Shown here piece after piece: positions 1 to 5,236 of a stretch of DNA of 9,549 nt. A model generated the notes under the pieces. The model had not been told where the DNA came from, made no database searches, and saw only the letters and a list, made by a program, of their open reading frames with translations. Numbering within the stretch: position 1 is the first letter of the stretch; the number at the start of each line of letters is the position of its first letter. Made by a program: the position numbers and the translations under genes. Source of the DNA: Bacillota bacterium (GTDB lineage Bacteria > Bacillota > Clostridia > Peptostreptococcales > Anaerovoracaceae); contig JAFYFK010000118.1 of NCBI GenBank assembly GCA_017543805.1, positions 1-9,549 of the forward strand, written 5' to 3'.

Positions 1-265
1 AGGTGATCTCCTTAAGTCCGCCGGGATAACCGGAGTGATGCTTGTAGACCTTTTCCTTCTCCTTCTTTCCGGTGACCTGGACCTTCTCAGCATTGATGAC
101 GATGACGTAATCTCCGCAATCCAGGAACGGTGTGTAGGTGGGCTTCTTCTTGCCGCGGAGGATCATGGCAGCTTCGGTGCAAAGACGGCCGAGGGTCTTA
201 CCCTCTGCGTCCAGGACGTACCACTTTCTTTCGATCTCCGAAGGCTTTGCAATGTAGGATGACAT
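1..265 (-). CDS. rplM: Ribosomal protein L13 (uL13), N-terminal part, runs off the left edge
   Basis: This is the first 88 codons of large-subunit ribosomal protein L13, an early-assembling 23S rRNA-binding protein of the 50S subunit. The reverse-complement translation begins MSSYIAKPSEIERKWYVLDA and contains the family landmarks GKTLGRL (about 22-28), ILRGKKKPTYTP (35-46), a GDYVIVINAEKV stretch (51-62) and YKHHSGYPGGLK (about 74-85). L13 is usually about 140-150 residues, so roughly the last 55-60 lie beyond the window. The ATG at 265..263 was chosen because AAGGAGG (279..273) sits 7 nt upstream and the protein starts where L13 homologues start. In most Firmicutes rplM is followed by rpsI (S9); that gene would be off the window. 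Expression is probably controlled by the structured leader upstream. The identification is secure. Confidence 0.97.
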   Translation of the reverse strand, partial: MSSYIAKPSEIERKWYVLDAEGKTLGRLCTEAAMILRGKKKPTYTPFLDCGDYVIVINAEKVQVTGKKEKEKVYKHHSGYPGGLKEIT

Positions 266-279
266 TCTTAAACCTCCTT

Positions 280-309
280 GCCTACTCTGATGTCGCCATC
301 ATTTTCGGC
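280..309 (-). repeat. Leader hairpin, second tandem bulged-G-type unit, abutting the rplM ribosome binding site
   Basis: In RNA sense this unit is GCC (309..307), GAA (306..304), AA, then a perfect UGAUG/CAUCA stem (301..297 with 292..288) closed by a GCGA tetraloop of the GNRA class, then G-AGUA (286..283) and GGC (282..280). It keeps the same outer helix and GAA/AGUA internal loop as the preceding unit, while the loop and stem differ in length and sequence. The next base of the transcript begins AAGGAGG, so ligand binding here could occlude ribosome loading. Confidence 0.78.
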
Positions 310-344
310 GCCTACTCTGATGGATGTCTGCCATCGGTTTCGGC
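310..344 (-). repeat. Leader hairpin, first of two tandem bulged-G-type units
   Basis: In RNA sense this unit is GCC (344..342), GAA (341..339), A-CC, then a GAUGG/CCAUC stem (335..331 with 323..319) with a 7-nt loop, then AGAGUA and GGC (312..310). The outer GCC/GGC helix, with GAA on its 3' side and AGUA on the 5' side of the other strand, matches the AGUA/GAA signature of bulged-G (loop E, sarcin-ricin) modules. On the plus strand it shares the 12-bp CCTACTCTGATG with the next unit, 30 bp away. Confidence 0.75.
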
Positions 345-425
345 ACTACTACTGTTAGTTCGGCCAACAGCCGCGTGACGCGGCCCGTACCTTTTGTTTA
401 CCTGCGCGCATAAACGCGCTCAATT

Positions 426-454
426 ATTGTATTTCCAAGCGCCGCGGATGTCAA
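426..454 (-). promoter_or_regulatory. Sigma-A promoter of rplM
   Basis: On the minus strand, TTGACA (454..449, perfect -35) is followed by a 17-bp spacer and TACAAT (431..426, 5 of 6 to the -10 consensus). Transcription should start near 419-420. The strength suits a ribosomal protein gene. Confidence 0.9.
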
Positions 455-496
455 GCGGAAAATGATAAAAAACAGATATTGAAAGGAAGATACGGC

Positions 497-525
497 TTGA
501 CCGCGCCGTCTACACAATGTAGACT
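497..525 (+). promoter_or_regulatory. Promoter of the BlaI-family gene
   Basis: TTGACC (497-502, 5 of 6 to the -35 consensus), a 17-bp spacer, then TAGACT (520-525, 4 of 6 to the -10 consensus). The start point would be near 532. It is divergent from the rplM promoter, with 42 bp between the two -35 boxes. The operator palindrome fills most of the spacer and overlaps the -10 box. Confidence 0.75.
508..524. promoter_or_regulatory. Palindromic operator, probable BlaI/MecI-type site
   Basis: GTCTACA-CAA-TGTAGAC is a perfect 7-bp inverted repeat about a 3-bp centre. The TACA/TGTA core is characteristic of operators bound by BlaI, MecI and CopY repressors. It lies between the -35 and -10 boxes and overlaps the -10, where a bound dimer would block RNA polymerase. 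Autorepression by the product of 555-1040 is the natural inference. The 3-bp centre differs from the 2-bp centre of the classic TACAnnTGTA box. Confidence 0.8.
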
Positions 526-540
526 AATAATAACAGAGTT

Positions 541-548
541 AAGGAGGT
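541..548 (+). promoter_or_regulatory. Shine-Dalgarno site of the BlaI-family gene
   Basis: AAGGAGGT lies 6 nt before the ATG at 555 and fixes that start. Confidence 0.9.
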
Positions 549-554
549 GTTTTT

Positions 555-1040
555 ATGGACGATTTCAGACTGGGAACAGTTGAAGCGAAATTTGCGGACA
601 TCGTATGGGCGCACGCGCCTGTATCGACTTCTGAACTGACAGCGCTCTGCGCCGAACAGCTTTCGTGGAAGCGCACGACTACCTACACAGTGCTCAAGCG
701 CCTCGGCGACAAGGGTCTGTTTAAGACCGAAAACAGCGTTGTTACGGCGCTCCTCAGCAGGGACGAATTCTACGCGGGACAGAGCAGGCAGATCGTCGAA
801 GAGAATTACGGAGGCTCCATAGCAGCTTTTGTTGCGGCGTACGCGTCCGGCAGAAAGCTGGACGAACGCGAGATCTCCGAGATACGCAAAATAATCGGCG
901 GCGCAGACGCAAAAGACAGAAAAACGGCAGAGCCGGCTCCGAAAACCGAAACCAGGCCTGCCGGGGAAGTTCAGTCTAAATATCTTTCGCAGCGCGAAGC
1001 TGCGCGCCTTGCCGCTTTAAAGCGGAGAAAACGCGGATAG
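555..1040 (+). CDS. BlaI/MecI/CopY-family transcriptional repressor with C-terminal extension
   Basis: The 161-residue product is a winged-helix repressor of the BlaI/MecI family, whose members bind TACA/TGTA palindromes as dimers and are commonly inactivated by a BlaR1-type membrane protease. Residues 1-75 form the DNA-binding domain: the LGTVEAKFADIVW opening, a recognition helix around KRTTTYTVLKRL (39-50) and the wing GLFKTENSVVTALLS (54-68). Residues 76-115 are the dimerisation region, with GGSIAAFVAAY (86-96) and the helix KLDEREISEIRKII (101-114). Typical members end near here at about 120-130 residues; this one continues for about 45 more through an Ala/Pro/Lys/Glu-rich linker into a basic tail, RLAALKRRKRG. 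There is no blaR1 or resistance gene beside it; the next gene is convergent. The perfect palindrome in its promoter suggests autoregulation. The family is secure, the target genes and inducer are unknown. Confidence 0.93.
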   Translation: MDDFRLGTVEAKFADIVWAHAPVSTSELTALCAEQLSWKRTTTYTVLKRLGDKGLFKTENSVVTALLSRDEFYAGQSRQIVEENYGGSIAAFVAAYASGRKLDEREISEIRKIIGGADAKDRKTAEPAPKTETRPAGEVQSKYLSQREAARLAALKRRKRG

Positions 1041-1046
1041 CATCAG

Positions 1047-1580
1047 TCAGTTGCCGACAGTCAGCGCTATGACGTTTCCGTGCAGGAAATGCTTGCGTGC
1101 AAAGTCCTCCATCGGCTCTATAAAATCTCCGCCGTTCGGAGTGTCGTCGACGTTGAAAAAACGGTAACGGCCGTCCGGCTGCCGGACAAAGGTGATATAG
1201 TGCGGCACGCGCCCTTCGTTGTAACGAAAGATGCCGACCGGGCTCGATGACGCGGCTTCCACGGCTGCGCTGCGGCCTGTGGTCTCCTTCCATCCGGGGA
1301 CATGGAGGCGCAGGTATTCGCGCATGACGCGCATGAGCGTCGGGCCGGGAAAACGGAATGTGTGCATGCGGTCCATCTCCGAGCGCACAGCCTCCAGATC
1401 CGTAAACGACGGGTCGAGCGCGTGACGGAGATTGTAGACAGCAAGCCAGCCGCAGCCGTTGTAATCTGTCGTTACGGTGCGGTACGGAAACTCGGTAAAC
1501 ATGTCCTGATCGGCAGCAAAGCCGTCAGCTGACATGCCCTTAAGATATTTGTCTGTGATCTCTTTTCCGGCTACGGTCAT
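1047..1580 (-). CDS. Uncharacterised protein with papain-like (C39-like) cysteine peptidase signature
   Basis: I do not recognise this 177-residue protein as a named gene. It has NGCGWLAVYNLRHAL (41-55), where Cys43 sits at the start of a helix as a clan CA nucleophile would, then VPHYITFV (125-132) offering His127, and FFNVDD (141-146) offering Asn143 or Asp145. The order Cys, His, Asn/Asp, with His and Asn/Asp on what look like adjacent strands, resembles C39-like and other papain-fold peptidases. No signal peptide or membrane segment is visible, so it is probably cytoplasmic. It starts 12 nt after the hisJ stop and is probably the last gene of the his transcript. The ATG at 1580 is preferred because a weak GAG lies 4 nt upstream; a TTG at 1589 would add three residues with no ribosome binding site. 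That it is a gene is likely; its activity and substrate are unknown. Confidence 0.75.
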   Translation of the reverse strand: MTVAGKEITDKYLKGMSADGFAADQDMFTEFPYRTVTTDYNGCGWLAVYNLRHALDPSFTDLEAVRSEMDRMHTFRFPGPTLMRVMREYLRLHVPGWKETTGRSAAVEAASSSPVGIFRYNEGRVPHYITFVRQPDGRYRFFNVDDTPNGGDFIEPMEDFARKHFLHGNVIALTVGN

Positions 1581-1592
1581 TAAACTCAAAAT

Positions 1593-2339
1593 CTACTGGA
1601 TGAAAAACTCAAACGCGCCGAATTCCCTGCATACGTCCTCCGCGCGGTGGGCGTCGCTGGAAAGCACGAATTTTGCGCCGCGGGACTTCAGATAATTGAT
1701 GATCTCCATCGAAGGATAAGGCTCGCTCTGCGAACGGCGCAGCGGCGATGTATTGATCTCAAACACGCAGCCGGCAGCCAGAAGCTTGTCTGCCGCGGTC
1801 TTCCACGCGCGGCGGTAGCGGCGGTTTGACGGATCGAAAAGGTCTCCGCGCTTGTTGAATTTGCGGATCAGATCGAAGTGCCCGACGATATCCGGATGCT
1901 TATCGGCAAGCTTCGCCACCCTTGAATAATAACTCTCGGCAAGGCTGTAGAAATCCCCGTGGAAGTATTTCTTTGCGGCGTTTCGCAGTATCTCCGGACT
2001 GAGGTCGACCGGAACGTGGTCGCCCTTGCAGTTAAGATAATGGACGCTTCCGATAACATAATCGTAGTCGTCGGTCGGCGTTTCGGAATCGAGGTCCTGC
2101 TCCACGCCGCACTGGACGTCGATCTTTTCTTTGTACTGTTCCTTAAGAGCGGCGATCGTCGCGATATACTCCTTGTGCTTGTCCGGATCCATGCAGTAAC
2201 CGGGGTCAAAGGGAACATAGGAATGGTCGGAAATGCCGATGCAGGCCGCGCCCTGTTCTATGGCCGCCTGCACCATCTCTTCGGGCGTGTTCTGCCCGTC
2301 GCTGAAAGTAGTGTGTGTATGTCTGTCTGAAAGGATCAT
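1593..2339 (-). CDS. hisJ: Histidinol-phosphatase, PHP family
   Basis: This enzyme dephosphorylates L-histidinol phosphate to L-histidinol, the step before HisD. It belongs to the PHP (polymerase and histidinol phosphatase) metalloenzymes and is unrelated to the HAD-type phosphatase domain of enterobacterial HisB. The 248 residues carry the expected trinuclear metal ligands in order: His7 and His9 in HTHTTFSDG with Asp14, His39 in GISDHSYVPF, Glu80 in GVEQDLD, His100 in IGSVHYL, His154 in VGHFDLI, and Asp229/His231 in SSDAHRAED. Its length fits the family. The ATG overlaps the hisIE stop as ATGA (2336-2339), with AGGAG about 11 nt upstream inside hisIE. The separate phosphatase fits the single-domain 195-residue HisB here. 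The call is strong. Confidence 0.95.
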   Translation of the reverse strand: MILSDRHTHTTFSDGQNTPEEMVQAAIEQGAACIGISDHSYVPFDPGYCMDPDKHKEYIATIAALKEQYKEKIDVQCGVEQDLDSETPTDDYDYVIGSVHYLNCKGDHVPVDLSPEILRNAAKKYFHGDFYSLAESYYSRVAKLADKHPDIVGHFDLIRKFNKRGDLFDPSNRRYRRAWKTAADKLLAAGCVFEINTSPLRRSQSEPYPSMEIINYLKSRGAKFVLSSDAHRAEDVCREFGAFEFFIQ

Positions 2340-2986
2340 TTAGTCATTTTCTCCTGCTTAATTTTATGATCGATCACATGGCGGCTCCTGAGTTCCTTAT
2401 GGATATCCTCAGCCGAAATGCCCGCCTCGATCATAAGAACCATTATATGATAAGCCAGATCGGCGATCTCGTAAACAGTTTCTTTTTTGTCTTCCGCCTT
2501 GGCCGCAATAATGACCTCGGTCGACTCCTCTCCGACTTTTTTTAGTATCTTGTCCAGGCCCTTGTCGAAAAGATAGCTTGTGTATGAACCTTCCTGGGGA
2601 TCGGTCTTGCGGCCGCGGATAAGTTCCATCAGGCTCTCCATGGTAAAGCCGCGGTTGACGTCACTTTCAAAAACAGGATATTCGAAGCAGCTCTCGGTGC
2701 CGAGGTGGCAGGCCGGTCCGTCAGGAAGAACTTCCACGACGAGCGCGTCGCGGTCGCAGTCGGCGGTTATCGACACTATATGCTGGTAATTGCCGCTGGT
2801 CTCGCCCTTCAGCCAAAGCTCCTGCCTGGATCTGCTCCAGAAGCAGGTCAGCTGCTTTTCCATTGAAATTTCAAGGCTTTCACGGTTCATGTACGCAAGC
2901 GTGAGCACTTTTTTTGTATCCGCGTTGACCACGATAGCCGGAATAAGCCCTTTTTCGTCAAATTTCAGTTCGTCGATATTGATCAT
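2336..2986 (-). CDS. hisIE: Bifunctional phosphoribosyl-AMP cyclohydrolase / phosphoribosyl-ATP pyrophosphatase
   Basis: This fused enzyme catalyses steps two and three of histidine synthesis: PR-ATP to PR-AMP (HisE) and opening of the adenine ring to ProFAR (HisI). The N-terminal HisI domain (about 1-115) shows LAYMNRESL (30-38), TCFWSRSR (47-54), ADCDRDA (75-81) with Mg-type Asp76, Asp78 and Asp80, and zinc cysteines Cys77, Cys93 and Cys100. The C-terminal HisE domain (about 117-205) is an all-helical MazG-like fold with GEESTEVIIAAK (152-163) and EIADLAYH (173-180), giving the ExxE and ExxD acidic sites. The start at 2986 has AAAGGGT a short distance upstream. Unlike every other junction in the operon, this gene is separated from its upstream partner by 176 nt, which holds a long inverted repeat; its translation is therefore not coupled to hisF. 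Both domains look intact. Confidence 0.96.
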   Translation of the reverse strand: MINIDELKFDEKGLIPAIVVNADTKKVLTLAYMNRESLEISMEKQLTCFWSRSRQELWLKGETSGNYQHIVSITADCDRDALVVEVLPDGPACHLGTESCFEYPVFESDVNRGFTMESLMELIRGRKTDPQEGSYTSYLFDKGLDKILKKVGEESTEVIIAAKAEDKKETVYEIADLAYHIMVLMIEAGISAEDIHKELRSRHVIDHKIKQEKMTK

Positions 2987-3012
2987 TTTTGTGACCCTTT
3001 CGAATTATTATT

Positions 3013-3154
3013 GCGCAAAGATGTATGTGTTCGCACGGGTACTCTAAGGCCGCCGGTTCTTAGTGAAAGCGAGCCGCAGGCGAAGCTTGAACTTAGAACC
3101 GCTGCGAGACGCAGGTAGCGAGAGCGTGCCCGTAGAGCACATACATCTTTGCGC
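3013..3154. repeat. 142-bp inverted-repeat element between hisF and hisIE, MITE/ERIC-like
   Basis: The ends are perfect 17-bp inverted repeats: GCGCAAAGATGTATGTG (3013-3029) and its reverse complement (3138-3154). Further inside, ACGGGTAC (3035-3042) pairs with GTGCCCGT (3126-3133) with one G-U, TCT (3043-3045) with AGA (3121-3123), and GGTTCTTAGT (3055-3064) with ACTTAGAACC (3091-3100) at 9 of 10. A local CTGCG-AGA-CGCAG hairpin occupies 3102-3114. The whole can fold as one long branched hairpin on either strand. It has no reading frame of note, no run of U that would make it a terminator, and no clear target-site duplication. It ends 26 bp before the hisIE ATG, leaving the ribosome binding site free. 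A dispersed palindromic repeat or miniature transposon derivative is the likeliest identity; an operon-specific RNA processing or stability element is the alternative. Confidence 0.85.
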
Positions 3155-3162
3155 TCTTAACA

Positions 3163-3921
3163 TTATATCCTTGCAGGGATGCCTGCTGCGGCCATTGCTT
3201 TTTTAAGATCCGCTATCGACACCTCGCCGAAGTGGAAGATGGAAGCCGCAAGGCCCGCGTCGACCTTTGGCAGAGCGTTGAACAGCGTAATAAAATCATC
3301 TATGCAGCCTGCCCCGCCGGACGCTATGACCGGCACCTCTACAGCATTGCACACAGCGTCGAGCATTTCAAGGTCAAAACCCTTTTTGACCCCGTCCGTG
3401 TCGATCGAATTGACGACCACCTCGCCCGCGCCGTCAGAAACACAGCGCTTTATCCAGGAGATCGCCTCCATGCCCGTGTCCTCGCGGCCGCCCTTGGCAA
3501 ATACCCGGAACTGCCCGTCCACGCGCTTAATGTCCACAGAGAGAACCACGCACTGGTCGCCGTAGAGCTTTGCGGCCCTGCCTACCAGCCCGGGATCCCT
3601 AATGGCGCCGGAATTGACGCTTACCTTGTCAGCGCCGCACTTTAAGACGCGGTCAAAATCGTCCGTGCTGTTGATGCCGCCGCCGACCGTAAGCGGTATA
3701 AACACCTGCCGGGCGGTCTCTGTCAGTATGTCCGTAAAGAGCCTCCGCCCTTCCGCGGACGCGGTTATATCGTAAAAGACAAGCTCGTCCGCCCCGCAGG
3801 AACTGTAATAGCGCGCCAGCTCCACGGGCGACGAAACGTCCTTTAATCCTTCGAAGTTTATGCCCTTGACCACGCGGCCGTCCCGCACGTCAAGGCATGG
3901 GATTATTCGTTTTGTGAGCAT
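3163..3921 (-). CDS. hisF: Imidazole glycerol phosphate synthase, cyclase subunit
   Basis: HisF uses ammonia delivered by HisH to convert PRFAR into imidazole glycerol phosphate and AICAR, the latter returning to purine synthesis. The 252 residues form a (beta/alpha)8 barrel with the usual half-barrel internal similarity. The opening MLTKRIIPCLDVRDGRVVKG places catalytic Asp11; the second catalytic residue Asp130 is in VVLSVDIKR. Phosphate-binding loops are visible as TVGGGI (78-83) and ASGGAG (200-205), with DTDGVKKGFD (174-183) matching the DxDGTxxGYD motif. The start at 3921 lies inside hisA (19-nt overlap) with GGAGG 7 nt upstream. Residues are as expected and the length is typical. Downstream is the inverted-repeat element, the only real break in the operon. 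Confidence 0.97.
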   Translation of the reverse strand: MLTKRIIPCLDVRDGRVVKGINFEGLKDVSSPVELARYYSSCGADELVFYDITASAEGRRLFTDILTETARQVFIPLTVGGGINSTDDFDRVLKCGADKVSVNSGAIRDPGLVGRAAKLYGDQCVVLSVDIKRVDGQFRVFAKGGREDTGMEAISWIKRCVSDGAGEVVVNSIDTDGVKKGFDLEMLDAVCNAVEVPVIASGGAGCIDDFITLFNALPKVDAGLAASIFHFGEVSIADLKKAMAAAGIPARI

Positions 3922-4622
3922 CTGACTGCCTCCGCGAGATCTATGGCGCCGGTGTAATAAGCTTTTCCGATTATGGCTCCGTACATGCCCAGCCGCGCCA
4001 GGGCCATGACGTCGCCCAGCGTCGAAACGCCTCCGGACGCGGTAATATTAAGCGACAGCTCCTTCTGAAGCCTTGCGTAAAGTTCCCTGTTTGTGCCCCG
4101 CATGGCGCCGTCGCGGGAAATATCCGTGCAGATAAGGCAGCTTACGCCTTTCTGCTGCAGCTGACGGCAGAACGCGAAGGCCTCGAGCCCGGAACTTTCG
4201 GTCCAGCCCTTTATGGCTACAAGGCCGTCTTTAATATCCACACCGACCGCTATACGGTCCCCGTAAGCCGCCACAGCGGCGTCCAGGAATTCCGGATCAC
4301 TGACGGCCGCGGTCCCGAGTATGACGCGGTCGATGCCGGCGCCCAGATATCGCCTGACCGTATCCATGCCGCGGATTCCGCCGCCGATCTCACAGAACAG
4401 GCCGGAAGCATTTTTGACCGCGCAGACCGTTTCAAAATTGGGCGTCGAACCGTCCCGCGCACCTTCAAGATCCACAAGATGGATGCACTCCGCGCCTTTG
4501 GCCTTAAAATCCATAGCCACGGAGACGGGATCGCTGCTGTAAACTGTCATCTGCGCATAATCGCCCTTAAACAGGCGCACAGCCTTGCCTTCGTAAAGAT
4601 CTATGGCAGGGAAAAGCTTCAT
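3903..4622 (-). CDS. hisA: ProFAR isomerase, 1-(5-phosphoribosyl)-5-[(5-phosphoribosylamino)methylideneamino]imidazole-4-carboxamide isomerase
   Basis: HisA carries out the Amadori rearrangement of ProFAR to PRFAR, the substrate of HisF/HisH. It is the (beta/alpha)8 barrel paralogue of HisF; the 239 residues are the normal length. The two catalytic aspartates are Asp8 in LFPAIDLYEGKAVRL and Asp129 in AVGVDIKDG. Other family motifs are HLVDLEGARDG (48-58), CEIGGGIR (77-84), KGWTESSG (138-145), DISRDGAMRGTN (167-178) and ASGGVS (195-200). KGWTESSG and the initial FPAIDLYEGK separate it from HisF. The ATG overlaps the hisH TGA as ATGA (4619-4622) with GAGGTG just upstream. It overlaps the hisF start by 19 nt. 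Confidence 0.97.
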   Translation of the reverse strand: MKLFPAIDLYEGKAVRLFKGDYAQMTVYSSDPVSVAMDFKAKGAECIHLVDLEGARDGSTPNFETVCAVKNASGLFCEIGGGIRGMDTVRRYLGAGIDRVILGTAAVSDPEFLDAAVAAYGDRIAVGVDIKDGLVAIKGWTESSGLEAFAFCRQLQQKGVSCLICTDISRDGAMRGTNRELYARLQKELSLNITASGGVSTLGDVMALARLGMYGAIIGKAYYTGAIDLAEAVRCSQNE

Positions 4623-5236
4623 GGCGCCACCTCACAGAATGCCCGCAGGATGTTAAGGCCGACTTCCCCGCTCTTTTCCGGGTGGAACTGGCAGCCGAAC
4701 ACGTTTCCGCGCTGAACAGCCGCTGTGACCGGGGCGCCGTAATCCGTGACCGCGATGACGGAATCGCCGCAGCCGGCGGCATAGTAAGAGTGGACAAAAT
4801 AAACAAAATCGCCGTTTTTAACGTATTTGAGCAGCGTTCCGGGCTGATTGCCGAAGACGAGGGAATTCCAGCCCATTTGGGGGATTTTGAGCCCCTCAGG
4901 CACATATCCGCGCAGAGGCTTCACCTCGCCCTTTATCAGTCCGAGCCCTTTGTGTTCCCCGTATTCAAAACTCCTGTCAAAAAGCAGCTGCATGCCGAGA
5001 CACACCCCGAGCAGCGGCTTTCCCTTCCCGGCCTCTGAGACGACAACATCTGCCAGGCCGGACGCGCGCAGCTTTTCCGCTGCGTCGGCAAAAGCGCCTA
5101 CCCCCGGAAGGAGTATGCGGTCCGCAAGCCGTATAATTCCGGGATCTCCCGTGACCACGGCGGATTCGCCTATGGCCGCGAACGAGCTCCTGAGCGAAAA
5201 CAGGTTTCCGACGCCGTAGTCGATTATCGCAAGCAT
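4619..5236 (-). CDS. hisH: Imidazole glycerol phosphate synthase, glutamine amidotransferase subunit
   Basis: HisH is a class I glutamine amidotransferase that hydrolyses glutamine and channels ammonia into the HisF barrel. The 205-residue product shows the catalytic triad: Cys79 in LLGVCLGMQLLF, His185 and Glu187 in GCQFHPEKSG. The amino end MLAIIDYGVGNLFSL and LLPGVGAFADA (42-52) are typical, as are IPQMGWN (118-124) and FVHSYYA (147-153), which lie near the HisF interface and active site in the family. Its ATG overlaps the hisB stop by one base (TGATG at 5238..5234), with AGGAG about 8 nt upstream. It is encoded two genes before its partner hisF, with hisA between, a common order in hisBHAF clusters. 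Confidence 0.97.
   Translation of the reverse strand: MLAIIDYGVGNLFSLRSSFAAIGESAVVTGDPGIIRLADRILLPGVGAFADAAEKLRASGLADVVVSEAGKGKPLLGVCLGMQLLFDRSFEYGEHKGLGLIKGEVKPLRGYVPEGLKIPQMGWNSLVFGNQPGTLLKYVKNGDFVYFVHSYYAAGCGDSVIAVTDYGAPVTAAVQRGNVFGCQFHPEKSGEVGLNILRAFCEVAP

Larger units (their letters stand above)
266..419 (-). promoter_or_regulatory. Structured 5' leader RNA of rplM, candidate L13 autoregulatory element
   Basis: From the inferred transcription start near 419-420 to the rplM ATG there are about 154 nt of non-coding leader rich in hairpins on the minus strand. In transcript order these are a GCGCG/CGCGC stem (419..404), a GCCGCG-UCA-CGCGGC hairpin (384..370), a CUGUUG/UAACAG hairpin (370..352), then two related hairpins at 344..310 and 309..280. 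The last ends directly against the Shine-Dalgarno sequence AAGGAGG (279..273). L13 leader elements are known in Firmicutes and L13 represses its own operon in E. coli, so translational feedback by L13 is the likely role. I matched this by position and structure, not by alignment to a covariance model, so membership of the described L13 leader family is not shown. Confidence 0.7.

Noticed and set aside
281..322. CRISPR-like or simple tandem repeat from the 12-bp direct copies at 281-292 and 311-322
   Set aside because: There are only two copies, and each is one arm of a hairpin in the rplM leader, which explains the repetition.
266..345. Leader AGAGUA sequences as part of a T-box or tetrahydrofolate riboswitch
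   Set aside because: There is no T-box antiterminator sequence and no further match to the tetrahydrofolate aptamer. The gene downstream is rplM and the elements are short simple hairpins.
1012..1025. CCGCTTTAAAGCGG palindrome as a terminator for the his operon or the repressor gene
   Set aside because: It lies inside the repressor coding region, has only a 5-bp stem, and is not followed by a run of U on either strand.
1044..1064. CAGTCAG direct repeat at the end of the operon
   Set aside because: A 7-bp repeat in two copies partly within codons has no clear meaning and does not form a hairpin.
1433..1439. A second TGTAGAC half-site as another repressor operator
   Set aside because: It is a lone half-site in a coding region with no facing TACA partner, so chance is sufficient.
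3013..3154. The inverted-repeat element as an intrinsic terminator or attenuator
   Set aside because: Neither end is followed by a U tract, and intact his genes continue on the same strand beyond it.
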